Below are positions 19,201-28,203 of a stretch of DNA of 64,000 bases, piece by piece. Numbering within the stretch: the stretch's first letter is position 1; each line of letters starts with the position of its first letter. This DNA is from Eukaryota sp. TZLM1-RC (lineage: Eukaryota; Metamonada: BaSk clade): positions 1,078,501 to 1,142,500 of the forward strand of contig JAUPSS010000007.1 in the NCBI GenBank assembly GCA_040285825.1, written 5' to 3'. The translations under genes were made by a program, and so were the position numbers. The notes under the pieces are model-generated. The model worked only from the letters and a program-made list of their open reading frames with translations, made no database searches and was not told the DNA's origin.

Positions 19201-22160
19201 AATTATTGGGTGGAATTGTTGAGCATTTGCCTGTTGATGCTGTCAGTTTCTTAATTGGTTGTTGCCCAAAACCTTCAGTATGCGGTCAATTATGCACTAT
19301 TTACTGTGATTTAAAGATGAAGGAATTATTAAAGGAAGAACGTGATTTGACCAAGTTTGTCAAAGCATTTTCAAGTCGTTTTGGTCAATTGTTGAATATA
19401 CTTGATTCCAACCAAGAACGAAATCCAGTAAAATTTAGCTTTGTTTGTGCAGCAATCAGCAGTGCTTTCAAATTCAATTACCCATCTCAATGGAAGGAAC
19501 AAGATTTAATGAGACTTTGGAATACTATCAGAAAAGCTAATGGTTTGGCTTCACTTGTTTTGTATTCCACTGCGTTCTATATGGTTGTAGATCATTTAAT
19601 TGTCAATGAATTACCAATTCCCTTTGCCATTCTCAAATACTCTCTACAGGACCACCAAAATAATGAATATTTGGGACCTCAAACTCTACTTGTTAGACGT
19701 CTTTTATCAACAAAAACCACTAGTGAAGCAACATCAATATTAGCTGGAATGATTAGTAATTCTGATGGTCGTAGAGCTGAAAAACAAACCTTATTCAATT
19801 CCATTAATTACCAAGAATCTGATTTCTCTCCTCTGTTCAAGGAAGTTGATTGGGGAAATGACAGTCAAGTATTAGCTCAAATTGATCACATCAAAGATAA
19901 TAATTTTGGTCTAGAAGGTCCAAATAATGAGCTCGGTCCCAAGTTTAAGGCTCTGTTATCAGTAAGAAATTTCAACATCAATAATGACTTTATCAACCAA
20001 TTCTTTTCTAGTTTTGATGAGTGCAAAAGTTTATTGGTCTGTGTTGGTGAGGCCCTTTCGGTTCCTCATTTCTCTGACTTTATCAATGGTAATTTAGCTA
20101 ATTCTTATATCCCCACAATGCTGCCACATTCAGCAATCGCCTGGTTTTATTTCACAGCTGATCCTGCAGTAACTTCTGTTTGGTGTTGTTCTAATTGTGC
20201 TGCACGGATTGTCGTTCAAGATTGTGGTCAATTAGTTGAGCCAGGACATCATGGAGGTGAGAGAAATGCTACTCGGGATAGATTTTGCATTCGTGGATGT
20301 TCATCTTTTAATAGACACCAAATTGGTAGTTATCAACAGTATAATGCCTGGTTATTGAACCAAAAAGGAAATAATTGGACGAGAGGGATGATAGCGTTGA
20401 ATACCGAAGTTTTGACCTGTTCTGCAGAATTTCAACGACTTTTGCGTTTTGGAAGTCTTTGTGATTTTCTTATTGCAAATTCATTAGTTTTAACATTGTT
20501 GCTCGCAAAGACTCTGATTTCCCCTCAATTTTGCAATTACCTCCAGCAAACCTTGGATGAAGAACGTCCCATCTCTTATTTGAGGGATGGGTTGTTCAAA
20601 TGTATTGAACTGCTGGCCAGAACTTCTGGTTTAGGTACAATTCCTCAAGTCACCAGCATTGTTGCAAACAAAATAAGACAATTTAATCAATTCCATGGCC
20701 CTTCCTTTATGTGTAACACTATTGATGAAAGATTTCAGTTAGAATCAGCTGTTTATCACTTTTTGAACACCATGAGCAATGATGGTTTGCCAAAACTTGA
20801 TGGCGACGTGCCAACTTTAGGCTCAAAGTATCTACGAATTAACTTGGAATTACTACAATCTCTTGAAGACAAAGTTATTGCTTCTATAGTTGGTACTATC
20901 AGTCCAGTCACTCAGGAGCCAGATTCAACCTTACCAGTGCCAGTCAGTAGAAATGACCAGGTCTATTTGACTGCAGCGAGGTATTTACCACCATATTTGG
21001 AATTCGTCAATGCTGCTCGTCAATATGCTGCCCAGTTTCCAGAAAATGAAGTCAGACAACAAAGTATTGGCCAGTTTATTAATTCTGTTGGTATTGATGG
21101 TAGAAAATTATTTGAAAAGGGTCGTTCACATTATTTGAATTTGTTCAAAGCTTTGGAGCAACATGGGCTCCATTCCATTGACACTTGTGGAGCTTCTATA
21201 AGGTTTCCCAGCAATTTTAGCAATAGAAATACCTTGAAGAGTATTTTGCTGGATGGAACAGAAGATAGTGAATCTCAAGAACTTTCTTACTTGGTTTCCA
21301 CAATTATTCAAAGCCACAATACAATCACTGACAAGTTTTCGTTATCCAGGAAGTCTATTTTTGAGTTTGAAGAAAATTCTTTTGGCAATGTTACTGTCAC
21401 TGAGAAATGTTTTCTACTTGATCCAATCAATCAATCATTTATTGATTGTGAAGTTGCCTATCTTGGACTATTAATCACGGGTGCTGTACGAAATTCCCTA
21501 TCTGATGTACAGAAAACGAGCTATAAGTTGAGTAATTCAAGTGATCTCTACTCAATCATGCCTGTGGTGATTGAAAATTTGGGTACTGGTACTCGTATCA
21601 ATGGAAAAGCAGATCTTGTTCATTTTTTGAACAGTCTTGGGTCAATGCAAAAGTTAGAGGTTTATAGTAACCTCTGTGTTATTCTATCAGCTGTTGCTTT
21701 GGTTGAAGAAAAAGATTCTAGTATTAATATCGCGAAGTTTTGCCAACACAATGCACTGTCCTTGGATTCAAGTAAGCAGTTCTTGACCCAATTTGGACAG
21801 CGATCAATTTCACAACTTCCAGGGTTGTTGAGAATTGTAGAACTTTGCTTCACTTATAATGAATTAGTTCCAAGAGTTCAGGATCTTTTCAAGGGTGGCA
21901 AGTTAACCAACAGTTTACGAAAAAGTTTAATGAGATTAAATCCAAAGGAAAAAGAGTCAGTTCTTTGGTTATTGAAGGCTTTTGTTTTACGTAAATTGGT
22001 CAGAAATGCGGTAGATGATCGTCATTTGGGTAACAATGTAGAAACTCATTGTTTCGATCCGACTGAACCATTTGTGGAGCAAGATTTGAAAGATGATGCT
22101 TTTTTCAAGCAATTAAAGATTGGGGAAGTAATGCCTGTATTGGAGTTTTTAGAACGGTAG
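10239..22160 (+). CDS. RNF213-like: Giant RNF213/mysterin-like AAA+ E3 ubiquitin ligase
   Basis: An uninterrupted frame of 3,973 residues from ATG 10239; the true start is probably upstream through small introns. RNF213 is a cytosolic AAA+ ubiquitin ligase that acts on lipid droplets and on bacterial surfaces. First active AAA unit: Walker A GSSGIGKT at 1649-1656 and Walker B LFLDE ending near 1738. Second: variant Walker A GLPGTSKS at 1992-1999 and Walker B IMDEIS near 2065-2069, followed by VGISNNEFD, all as in vertebrate RNF213. LLNRLEKF at 2380-2387 matches the conserved sixth-AAA segment. An RZ-finger-like cysteine cluster is at about 3315-3354 (WCCSNC, VQDCG, CIRGC). I find no canonical RING. 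An acidic stretch (about 622-655, EESDSEEDEY) lies N-terminal. Codons in the first 800 nt are C-rich, later ones AT-ending. Confidence 0.9.
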   Translation: MSSMKQVHFFVITKDYQTRLFIGCSPDKWNDTHKRFVESVGRNKALYGSCSLDFNLRFDYKYRSHHDWEPRNHNRRFEGIFATDFVPNSPRKLLPQDFLYCIADLVFHASREGVPLEMLQEVVRSFVSKSHQEVHPRLVRLDRNLSYVLNTLLNLLPSTFSLVINRFPNLAELMNNDHIGCFLYHLDVSSSPDLTLLHSLLPKVKNSSEHRRSILLKISTSVSPSHLGQLGTIFLQLFRESINDDVIISQVLTSDLPPQLVSQIVRLVHRLLPNIYLSVKLNKSITDHFYQNLNHFSDLDLLAKFLFLNFRDLILQDLAYFSPTMGRIMKENPRYLALLKQNLNNNDFLVKMISQINPELVFKSLVILTSIFDLSSDSVRTIESIIKTTEQNPKVMYITIAPTVSGFEFFTGFGKYSIILNALAEPLPENTTIQDLICDLLPFAYEIFRYDLNDLDCLSDIIAKFRQLAQNFDLSVNELNLLSNESNHSQFLQNIPPQINQNNATKNNFISQISQLIKSVENKKSIAESALLIAQSLGLETSQLDHLLAQLERTEDSVNTVLSLPIPDNIKEVIQIFRKWLACSTEVHQYQSVSNVVSSHLFKFLYHQIRQQFINRNSSNQEEESANEDANVLPNLFEESDSEEDEYLGHDVEEHVELPGTIALIQLIMERLDGFIKELSSSEATVELVYDVYSGFNAYQLDNEMKQLSALSQNLVKEPLLNLIAWSKRKQWVKIVTCLAELKNENSNLNLIVDEGLELPQSVDRLPLLRQYRELANSLCISECHQCNAYNPPLYLQALTLLLDVDDLFSVLEKRASMTTDLLMSKLFSGVVTSDSTNNSFLRLINEENSFFRKVLEPLFNSPNAITLDDFFGRIHEFMLLNDLHSFNSFNDFANDFNQVKKSAVVIDETIENAGNQSALLEIFAKTDFENAQLIFELDNNAVALEVVTLDGQTKVLKDRFEHARAEAILQTKEEFNQRLQQKNDSSFVDSAKLKQFEEICGACDSIITINSELKQLGYPLVSRNDRSSEERISVLDVQDYCSEQRELLNRWKGLIESAQAGVFKGLNAHEIVSFLTRNRADLSNIYKLNTVHFNKSDPLEITLEMLCSEEIEELNQAEPSSISYYKSRSFSNLFIDLLSILESNNITLDLRNVLLCNSETCLSSVKAILFDSLKQKRVIFGVNALSHSVFEGLVKFLNTTQLPFEALFTGSNESFSDAVSRVNVLPPPNTDEVAQYARKSCRVSEILTSQIPGQGKSKYAREKTSITLQLAGIITRNDTIKVLNQFISGHRISRAKPHLHLDINEPIDIMKELFDIGKWNSESGVVNSEDFYNLCLIVFSLSYLKGLRLNGDLFLLGEGKIFLELPSIREEEGWTNLFVEAVFPHRNSITTELAYDPSVFDGNAVGAQLSSRVMEGLKVALSSDEVDVHYLLERPFAGFPPPHSSFWSFRLLSQIVLFAAQQLNYLDGDYHFSTIEDDDDRFREANFSQRMDNQRRDAINVLFGFTRKIVLLSTPVEGQDHNLAAGSMVISWKNMHTIMLGYAHSDHKPIVVPSNESTSVPTALKQMIAVQTGLHYDDRRPLRNAQVPPTEEGKIELLRNFTHKNPTLNGNLFKMANLDNYVLTNDNFMKMMLLALRLKTNIPTILVGSSGIGKTHLLKYCCFVLFSLREVSDFEYDMQQKRLDLFHDISVNAGTSLSEIRDAIMKVNELAINLETEISLEGVVSPDCLFPVLFLDEVNSNDFLAKVSLLITNRQFDDLRLHERVRIICAINPFVKSCLDSNSKLYNVWECPCSLKHYMMDFGSLEAEDEREYVSKIAQKADLPNKDLLSKLLVTVHGQLTERTEHGFVRPKRVPWMVSLRDATRVTRVIGKLLEVYNKLGNDHLFKKALCPFDAFDQEKHCRFVFLLSIWVCYVLRVPSTRQQNTMLTEASRILGFGPRGKELLENSLNYLFDLINPAASFNVVRTKYFLENSMALFVGILSKTPVILIGLPGTSKSLSLTMLLTYLTTISNEPERSRIVRLLPHHYQGSHAATTESIEKVVDGINNTVDAASDHDVVHALIMDEISLLLDAPANPLKCLHSILEPRETPIPKFSFVGISNNEFDAAPSSRAIVIQRKPPAANELSKIVAKMVQNHSLSTKISTIVSTFHTQMDNLRPEFYGMRDVYQLAKFLEQNFESNVTELLIMLIRAYGGLKVTDILVHLIQEHFIDKVLGKYLLGFFRSFTLNKSHLLTAIREAFVQSFGDYSENSRHILAIGNLDLVKCIVQASPRANDLTVIIGSQFEKDAYNSTSYRQLSVVSSAVNLGHLIVLHGTSHLIGALFDILNKNYVRTEGEKGIARIALGTVANHLVTVHPKTKIIVVIKESDLEGNKTPKALLNRLEKFNLNELIAEKFDIPSSLEASFFDYGLQYSLPRLNGQTVQELADSFLSQLMLNDLNDQNFLILKRLANPLFCLQSRSNRNTRDLVEEGFGYLSLVQYLEERSSSHPGPIFVIALSSYFGSSQFNIDMYDHYSVTTMGAITTLNELDSKLTSEAELLKAVSQAKEGALGRCLMVVRIDDDQSVQFDNVQNQLDYIRKAFNSKEFILDIAICLINPTDLNMSATHSTEGISLVYLDAVNYQGIIQNFKFESISELKQFDMENLDQEAFNEIFKNLVMSVFVTSDLPKPLLTRSHQLVLSLSQSNENYLSGIFTQMIQSGTLQFDNTQFAFNFDSDDFKSKTVQGIVEETIRSKFKEIIGQFLTILLQSNLLIPSELPNDQYVGLLDVIIASLPEAIKIQSIGEYSETPIPFIYFLCTLLDYARNQQNSEKVWEAIFAELPVDLIDLVSRFDPIEVISTILGYFSYDQRVIQYLLGRGHFEGGDLFELLQAVLKFLVDPNSIALMSALNYFKEFNANISTEFVSMASTAIQNLSLDSKSATENLLSSIDFNEINDPFSEILLNWLRIAIALDCPDDLKSEVPIESLDNLISCLGDFIANDTSNRIKLLGGIVEHLPVDAVSFLIGCCPKPSVCGQLCTIYCDLKMKELLKEERDLTKFVKAFSSRFGQLLNILDSNQERNPVKFSFVCAAISSAFKFNYPSQWKEQDLMRLWNTIRKANGLASLVLYSTAFYMVVDHLIVNELPIPFAILKYSLQDHQNNEYLGPQTLLVRRLLSTKTTSEATSILAGMISNSDGRRAEKQTLFNSINYQESDFSPLFKEVDWGNDSQVLAQIDHIKDNNFGLEGPNNELGPKFKALLSVRNFNINNDFINQFFSSFDECKSLLVCVGEALSVPHFSDFINGNLANSYIPTMLPHSAIAWFYFTADPAVTSVWCCSNCAARIVVQDCGQLVEPGHHGGERNATRDRFCIRGCSSFNRHQIGSYQQYNAWLLNQKGNNWTRGMIALNTEVLTCSAEFQRLLRFGSLCDFLIANSLVLTLLLAKTLISPQFCNYLQQTLDEERPISYLRDGLFKCIELLARTSGLGTIPQVTSIVANKIRQFNQFHGPSFMCNTIDERFQLESAVYHFLNTMSNDGLPKLDGDVPTLGSKYLRINLELLQSLEDKVIASIVGTISPVTQEPDSTLPVPVSRNDQVYLTAARYLPPYLEFVNAARQYAAQFPENEVRQQSIGQFINSVGIDGRKLFEKGRSHYLNLFKALEQHGLHSIDTCGASIRFPSNFSNRNTLKSILLDGTEDSESQELSYLVSTIIQSHNTITDKFSLSRKSIFEFEENSFGNVTVTEKCFLLDPINQSFIDCEVAYLGLLITGAVRNSLSDVQKTSYKLSNSSDLYSIMPVVIENLGTGTRINGKADLVHFLNSLGSMQKLEVYSNLCVILSAVALVEEKDSSINIAKFCQHNALSLDSSKQFLTQFGQRSISQLPGLLRIVELCFTYNELVPRVQDLFKGGKLTNSLRKSLMRLNPKEKESVLWLLKAFVLRKLVRNAVDDRHLGNNVETHCFDPTEPFVEQDLKDDAFFKQLKIGEVMPVLEFLER

Positions 22161-22199
22161 TGTACATGGCTTTTTATTTAGTGTTTACTTTTGCTTGTT

Positions 22200-22205
22200 A
22201 ATAAA
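22200..22205 (+). terminator. AATAAA polyadenylation signal of the RNF213-like gene
   Basis: AATAAA lies 40 nt after the TAG stop in AT-rich sequence, at a suitable distance for a eukaryotic cleavage signal. Confidence 0.5.
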
Positions 22206-22310
22206 TCAATCAACGTAGAATGTTTTTTCTGGTCATTAACAACTTTAATGACTCCATAGAACATTTGGGATAATTAATTTGTAATATAATATTTTTTTCG
22301 TCCTTATCAG

Positions 22311-24262
22311 TTTGCTATTGGAATTCCTGATAGCACAACTTGTGCTGCCTTGTGTACAGATTTACTTTTCAATCAAAAAGGCGAAAATTAGTTACTGAAT
22401 ATTGATTTTAAAAATGCTTTCAACTCGGTTTTTCGCTCGAGTATTTTACAAGAACTTGAACTACATTATCCTCCACTTTTGCCGTATTTTAAATTGATGT
22501 ATGGATCACCCTCTAACCTAATTTTCCATTCTGAGAATATTGTTTCGTCAAGAGGCGTCAAACAAGGGGATCCATTGAATCCATTTTTCTGTTGCTTAAC
22601 ACTGCAATTAGTTTTAGTAAAATTTAAGTTGGATTTTCCTGACATTGATTTATGTGCTTATGCAGATGATTTATCACTTATCGTTCCTTTGTCTCTTTTA
22701 CAGCAAGGGTTACAACATTTCTGTCCCAACAAATAGGGTTAGAAATTAAATTGCCCAAACGTTTCATTATTGGTAATCAGAATGCTGAGGTAGCATTTAA
22801 TGAAACTTTTATCAAATACGTTGATTATGAGGAAGATGCGATTCGTTTTCTTGGCTCTTATTTTGGAAATAGTGAAAAAGTTAAATCGATTTTGTCAGGT
22901 ATTTTGGGAAAAATCGAAGAGCAACTTTTAGCTATTCAAGAACTAAAAATTGACAAGCATTTAGCGTTTTCTGTCCTAAATGTGTGTTTTGGATCAAAAA
23001 TTAATCACCTTCTTCGTTCTTTATCCCCCACAATTTCTCATGATTTTGCACGTCAATTTAATACTTTGAGAACCAATTTCTTAGGAGATTTAGTGGAAGT
23101 TTGTCCATCAAAAATTCCTCATCATGCATTTTTTAGTCCTAAATTTGTTGGAGTTGGTTCTTCAAAAGCAGAGTATTTATGCAAAAGTGCTTTTATTGGT
23201 GGTATGAAAAATTTTCTTTTTGAGTGGAAACTTCGTTTTGATCTTATTCCTTTGAATGAATCACATCCTTTATTAATTTCGCTTGAAAACATGGTGTAGG
23301 AACTACCTGTTGATGTGTGGAATAAGTGTTTTCCTTCAAGTTTGCCTTCTGTACCTTCCAAAACTTTGACTAATCTTCATCTTGCTGTTGTGAAATTACA
23401 GCAGTATGTTCTAATTGGTTTTGAAGACCTGGATTTCTCTAAACGACTTAGTGTGACTAAGATTAATAATCCCGTCTTGGCTGCCTTTTTATCAGACATC
23501 CAGAATTGCACTAGTTTAATATCTCAGCAACCAAGGCCATTTGGTCTTCACTTCACAAATGAAGCTTGGAAACAAAACATGCGTTTGAGATTAGGGCTGT
23601 ATCCAAGTGGTCTTTTGGATAATTCTGTTTGTATTTGTAACGAAAAACTTACTACCAATTTCCGTCATTTTGTTAGTTGTAAGAAATTCCTTCAATATCG
23701 GTCAGTTCTTCATAATGCCGTTCGTGATGTGACATATGAGCTGTTTAAGTGTTACAATTTTAGTTGCAAAGTAGAACCGTTGTTGAAGCATTATAGTGAT
23801 AATAATATGTTTAATTCACGTCGAGGTGATTTAATTGCTCCTTTTGTGGATTCCTCTCAAGTTGTTGTTGATTTTACTACAGTTGATTCCTTTGCTTTTA
23901 TTTATCGTGATAATGTTTTACTTAGTTCTAATGGTCATTTAAACAAGGCTGAGGATCGTAAAAGAGACAAATATACTGAGATATTAAATGATTTAAATCA
24001 GAATCTTTACTCGAAGTTTTCGTTTGTTCATTTTGCCTTCTCAATTTTTGGCAACATTGGACAGTCTGCCTTGAATTTTCTCAATAATTTTGGTAATTTA
24101 TGTCGTTCAAGTGGTAAGAATTTTGCAGTGAATTTATGGAAGAATCGTATCATTTTCGCTTTGTACAGAAGTGTTCCCAAGTACTTAAATTTAATGATGT
24201 CCAAGCTATATAAGGATTCATCAAGAGTTGGCGTGGAGAATTTTGTTTCTTATGTGTTTTAG
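22311..24262 (+). pseudogene. Family D retrotransposon, 5'-truncated and broken (RT, zinc knuckle, RLE)
   Basis: The copy begins inside the RT domain (IDFKNAFNSV) and continues through GVKQGDPLNPF, the catalytic YADD box, the thumb, a zinc knuckle (CICNEKLTTNFRHFVSC) and the RLE nuclease (RRGDLIAP, VVDFTTVD, KRDKY) to a TAG at 24262. It carries stops at about 22390 and 22734, a frame change, and a TAG at 23299 within the thumb. It is the first retroelement after the host genes and marks a sharp boundary. Family D 3' ends recur at 29062 and 34038. Confidence 0.8.
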
Positions 24263-24289
24263 TTTGTTTTGTTTTGTTTTGTTTTGTTT
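24263..24289. repeat. (TTTTG)n microsatellite at unit boundary
   Basis: Repeats of TTTTG follow directly on the family D stop codon. The same tract opens units B (29411-29438) and C (34323-34350), so it sits at each duplication boundary and could have supported misaligned recombination. Confidence 0.8.
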
Positions 24290-24295
24290 CTTCGT

Positions 24296-24480
24296 AGAAA
24301 ATAAATAATATATAAAATTTGCAATTAAATAAACGATTCAAATTAATGAGCTGACCACAACGATAAATGAAATCATTTGGCACATTGCATGGCCACAGAA
24401 AACACCTCATTTTTAAGGAAGTTGTCCATTGATGGTCATTTAACAATAGATCGTAAACATTTGGAATTTGAGAAATGAGA
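24296..24480 (-). pseudogene. Zinc-knuckle region fragment of an RLE retrotransposon
   Basis: Minus-strand reading LLLNDHQWTTSLKMRC, then WPCNVPNDFIYRCG and LFNCKF matches the A-family segment just before the RLE (DQWTTAMRMRCYLW, LPNDLFCKCG). One end fragment only, with no full domain. Its subfamily is not assigned. Confidence 0.65.
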
Positions 24481-24559
24481 CAATTTTTTATTTAATACTT
24501 TTTTATTCAAACGCAATTGTTAACACTTAAAAATCACCTTTTCTCAAATTCCACATTGA

Positions 24560-24935
24560 AAAATTATTTTACAGCATGCACAACGTTGAGAACACCATCG
24601 ATCCCTGGAGCTACTGAATCTGCCCTTCTTTTACCAAAGGACTCGTCAGTTTGATCTGGAGATAGCTTACGTACTAACGGTTCAATGAAACCCTCTATAT
24701 TGAAACTTTTGCACATAGCTTATAATTAATCACAAACTGAGTCATGTACAATTGAGCGATAAGTTATAAAATACTTGCAGCTTAAAATAAGGGAAAGCGT
24801 AACCACATTCTTGCAGCGACAGATTAAATCATTTGGTAACGAACAAGGCCATAGGAAACATCTCATTGTTATAGCAGTGGTCCATCGATGATCATTGAGT
24901 AGAAGGGCATAAATGTTGGGAACGAAAATAAGACC
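24560..24935 (-). pseudogene. Zinc-knuckle plus RLE fragment of an RLE retrotransposon
   Basis: Minus-strand reading NDHRWTTAITMRCFLWPC, then ITYRSIVHDSVCD and KRRADSVAPGIDGVLNVV shows the zinc-knuckle region and the first half of the RLE nuclease. Stops interrupt it after VCD and within the following codons. It resembles the fragment at 24296-24480, so two copies of one subfamily lie in tandem. Confidence 0.7.
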
Positions 24936-25811
24936 AATTGCAATCGGAGAACCATTGTCTCGTATTCTTGCTTCTGCTGTTTTTGGTAGGATTGGTAAAA
25001 AAAGCTAAAAATTGTTTAGTCCTTTTCAATTTGGTATTAAAACAGTTGATGGAGCATCTTCTGCTGCCCTGTCTTCTGATGTTTTCTTCAATGCAAATAA
25101 TTCAAATTATATTTTTAATTTAGATTTTGAAAACGCCTTTAATGCTGTTAAGAGGTCATCAATATTGCCCTTGTTGCAAACTCATTTCTCAGAAGCTGAA
25201 TCTCTCTTTAACAATTCCTACGGTTCTCAATCAACACTTGTATATGAGGAATTTAATATTGTATCATCATCTGGTGTTAAACAAGGTGCTCCATTGGGTC
25301 CTTTTTTTCTTTTGCCTCGCTATTCATCCTTTAATATGTGAATTAAAACAATTTTATCCAGAAATTGAAATACAGCTTATATTTTATTTATTGAATTTGC
25401 ACACTTGATTAAATTAAATCATAACTAATGGGACGACTATCATCAAACCAGATTTCCTCTACAAAATCTTGATTTGCTTGCTGTCTAGCTAAAGCTTCTC
25501 TAATTCGATTGAAAAACCGCGGTAATCTATTAATAATGGCAAATTGAATCCGTGAACGCCATAAAAAAATATCAAATCTTTTCATTGTTTTTTCTTTCAC
25601 CATTTTTTGGAAGTCATCCAAAAAAGTTTCTGCTTCAACTGATAATCTTCCATTTATCGAAAATGGGAAAGCAATAAAAACCAGCTGTGTATTTCTATCG
25701 AAATTTGCATCTTCAATTTCTTTATCATATTTTCTATGTTTTTCTTTTGCTTTATATGGATGACATTTCAATAATTGGTCCAATTGATACATTGAGAAAA
25801 ATTGCTAAAGT
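24936..25811 (+). pseudogene. Family E RT fragment, interrupted by a family C insertion
   Basis: The frame FSPFQFGIKTVDGASSAALS through NLDFENAFNAV and SGVKQGAPLGPF covers RT motifs up to the catalytic region. The usual QGDP is QGAP here, and a base change shifts the frame after PLGPF. The element resumes after the insert at 25758 with MDDISIIGPIDTL, the catalytic DD box, and then runs into family A sequence at about 25812. Stops at about 25015 break the N-terminal side. Confidence 0.75.
25383..25751 (-). mobile_element. 5'-truncated family C 3' end inserted in family E
   Basis: About 370 bp of family C (127 codons, ending SRPISYDLI) lie in minus orientation. The same site in unit B (cagcttatatggatgac, about 30924) lacks the insert, an empty site that proves the event. 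The flanking duplication is short (ttatat). The 3' end stops a few bases after AATAAA with no long A tail. Confidence 0.85.
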
Positions 25812-27770
25812 TGTTGCATTTTTAATCTTGATTTCAAAAATGCTTTCAATTCAGTGAAAAGAGATTCAATTTGGAAAGAAATCAAATCAAATTTTCCTGA
25901 ACTCGAAACCTTTTTTGATAGGTTTTATGGTAATTCATCTGATTTAATTTTTAATTCCTTTAATCTTGATTCGTTATCAGGAGTTAAACAAGGAGACCCT
26001 TTAGGTCCTTTCTTTTTTTGTCTTGCGATTCACCCAATTTTGACAAAATTAAAAGAAGAAAATTCTGACCTTCAAGTGGTAGCCTATATTGATGACATTT
26101 CTTGTATTGGTCCAGAAAGTACAATTAATAGAGTTGCTAATGAAGCTGCTACATTATACCAATCCATAGGTCTTGAGTTGAATGTTCAAAAATGTTTTTG
26201 TATTTCCAGTAAAATGTTAAGTTAATAATTAATTCCCTTGAAGTTCCATATATTGATTATACTTCAACTAGTTTCTGCTTTCTTGGTTGCTATTTAGGTT
26301 CCGCCGAAAAGACACTTGATAGCCTTGAAAACTATTTAAATTCAATTAAAAAAGAGCTAGAAGTCATAAAGACCCTTGAATTGGAAAAACATCTTGAGTT
26401 TTTTCTTTTGAAAATTTGTTATGCTGGAAAAATTACTCATTTACTGAGATCATTACCTCCATCCCTAACTTACAATTTTTGTAGACAATTTAACAAAATA
26501 CGTACAGAATTTTTGGCTTATTTAATGTCTGTTGATCCATCAATTTTGAAAAATCATATTTTTTCTGATGTTCAACTCGGCGGTGTTGGATTCAATTCAT
26601 CAAAATATTTGACCAAAGCTGCATTTATTGGTGGTGGAAAAAATTTTGTATTTGAATTCTCTAGAAGATATCTTTTTGCCGAAAATCTTCTTGAAACTAC
26701 AAATAGCCTATTCCTCGATAACTTAAGAGAAGAAATATCCAGTTTATCTCCCGACTTATGGCAATTATGTTTCCCCATATCCATTCAAGAAATTCCAGAC
26801 AGAAGTTTGTATTCTTTAAAATTTGCGTTGAAAAAGCTCCAATGACATCTTTTGAAAAAATTTGAAAGCAAGGATTTTATTGTTCGACTTAGCACGGCTA
26901 AGAAAGAAAATCCTGCTTTTGCAAATTTTTTGATTGATTTGAAGGACAGTTCATCTGCAGTTTTGATAAATCAAATTCCCCAGATTTATGGCCTATTTTT
27001 GAATGACGACAACTGGACCACTGCCATGAGAATGCGTTGTTATTTATGGCCTTGTAATTTGCCCAATGATTTGTTTTGCAAATGTGGAGCTAGTTTGACA
27101 TTATCACATTTATTTAATTGCAATAGATTTATTTCCTATCGTTCTACGTTGCATGATGCAGTTAGAGATCAAATTTATGCAATGTGTAATTCCTATCATA
27201 TTGAATCTTTTGTAGAACCTTTGTTGAGGTCTCTTGATATAAATGAAAGCGTAAGAGATTCAGAATATGGAAAACGACGTGCTGATGTTGTTGTGCCCTC
27301 GTTTGAAGATGTCATGAATGTTGTTGATGTCGTAACAGTGGATGTTTGCAAGAAAAATGCCTTGAAAAATGCACAATCCGAAGTATCTCCCCTTGATGAC
27401 TCCGAATTGTACAAACGGAAAAAATATGCAAATCCTTTAAAAGAATTGAAACATGTTCGCCATGTAGATTACCAAATTTGCCCATTTGCTATATCGTTAT
27501 ATGGTCGTCTTGGAAATACTGCTATGAATTTTATTGATGATTTTGAAAATCTTGTAAAAAGAAGAATGAATAAGCGTTTTGATCGTTGCTTGTGGCTAAA
27601 TCGTATTGTTTTTACTATTTTCAAATCAATTCCTAAAATGATTTCGAAAGCTTTGATGTCTGTCAGTGCACATTACGAAGAAATTGCTGTTGTGAGGTTT
27701 GATGGTGTGGAAGCTTGTTTTGAAGATATTGACTTGTAGACTGTGGTTTGGAAAATAAATTAAGAATACT
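25812..27770 (+). pseudogene. Family A retrotransposon, 5'-truncated (unit A)
   Basis: Family A from the RT motif NLDFKNAFNSV through the catalytic box, thumb, zinc knuckle (CKCGASLTLSHLFNC) and RLE (KRRADVVVP, VVDVVTVD, KRKKY) to a TAG at about 27739. It has a frameshift near 26215 (ISSKMLS), a TGA at 26843-26845 and YIDD in place of YMDD. The 5' junction to family E has homology around ttgcatttttaatcttga. Confidence 0.85.
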
Positions 27771-27787
27771 AAAAAGTTGTTCAACAG

Positions 27788-28186
27788 CAAAACAGGATTG
27801 TATTTTCTATTTTTAAGGGAATGGTAAAACTAATTTCTGATTCACTATCATGCCCAATATAATTTATGTCCATTTGTTTTTTCTTTGCTTGAATCTCTAG
27901 GTAAGGCTGCTATGGCTTTCCTTGAGGATTTTGTTGTTGTTGTTGTAAAGGAAAGAACTGGAAGAATTTTCAATCGTGTTTACTGGCAAAACAGGATTGT
28001 ATTTTCTATTTTTAAGGAAATGGTAAAACTAATTTCTGATTCACTATCTTCTTTTGGGAAATTTTCTGAATCTTTAGCAAATAATTGTTTTGATGTAGGG
28101 GGGCAGGTTTTGAGGATGTTGAGTTTGAGTTGTGTATTTTATGTTTTCATATTCCTTATTAAATGAATAAAATTGAGCAATCAGAA
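27788..28186 (+). mobile_element. Family F 3'-end insertion with 17-bp TSD
   Basis: The insert encodes a C-terminal piece (AFLEDFVVVVVKERTGRIFN, IVFSIFKEMVKL) related to but distinct from family B, then an AATAAA-containing tail. Both sides carry aaaaagttgttcaacag (27771-27787 and 28187-28203). An internal stretch of about 60 bp (caaaacaggattgtattttc) occurs twice, so the copy contains an internal rearrangement that unit B lacks. Confidence 0.8.
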
Positions 28187-28203
28187 AAAAAGTTGTTCAA
28201 CAG

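Noticed and set aside
25409-25792. 127-codon minus-strand frame as an independent gene
   Set aside because: It is the 5'-truncated C-terminus of family C; the unit B empty site shows it is an insertion.
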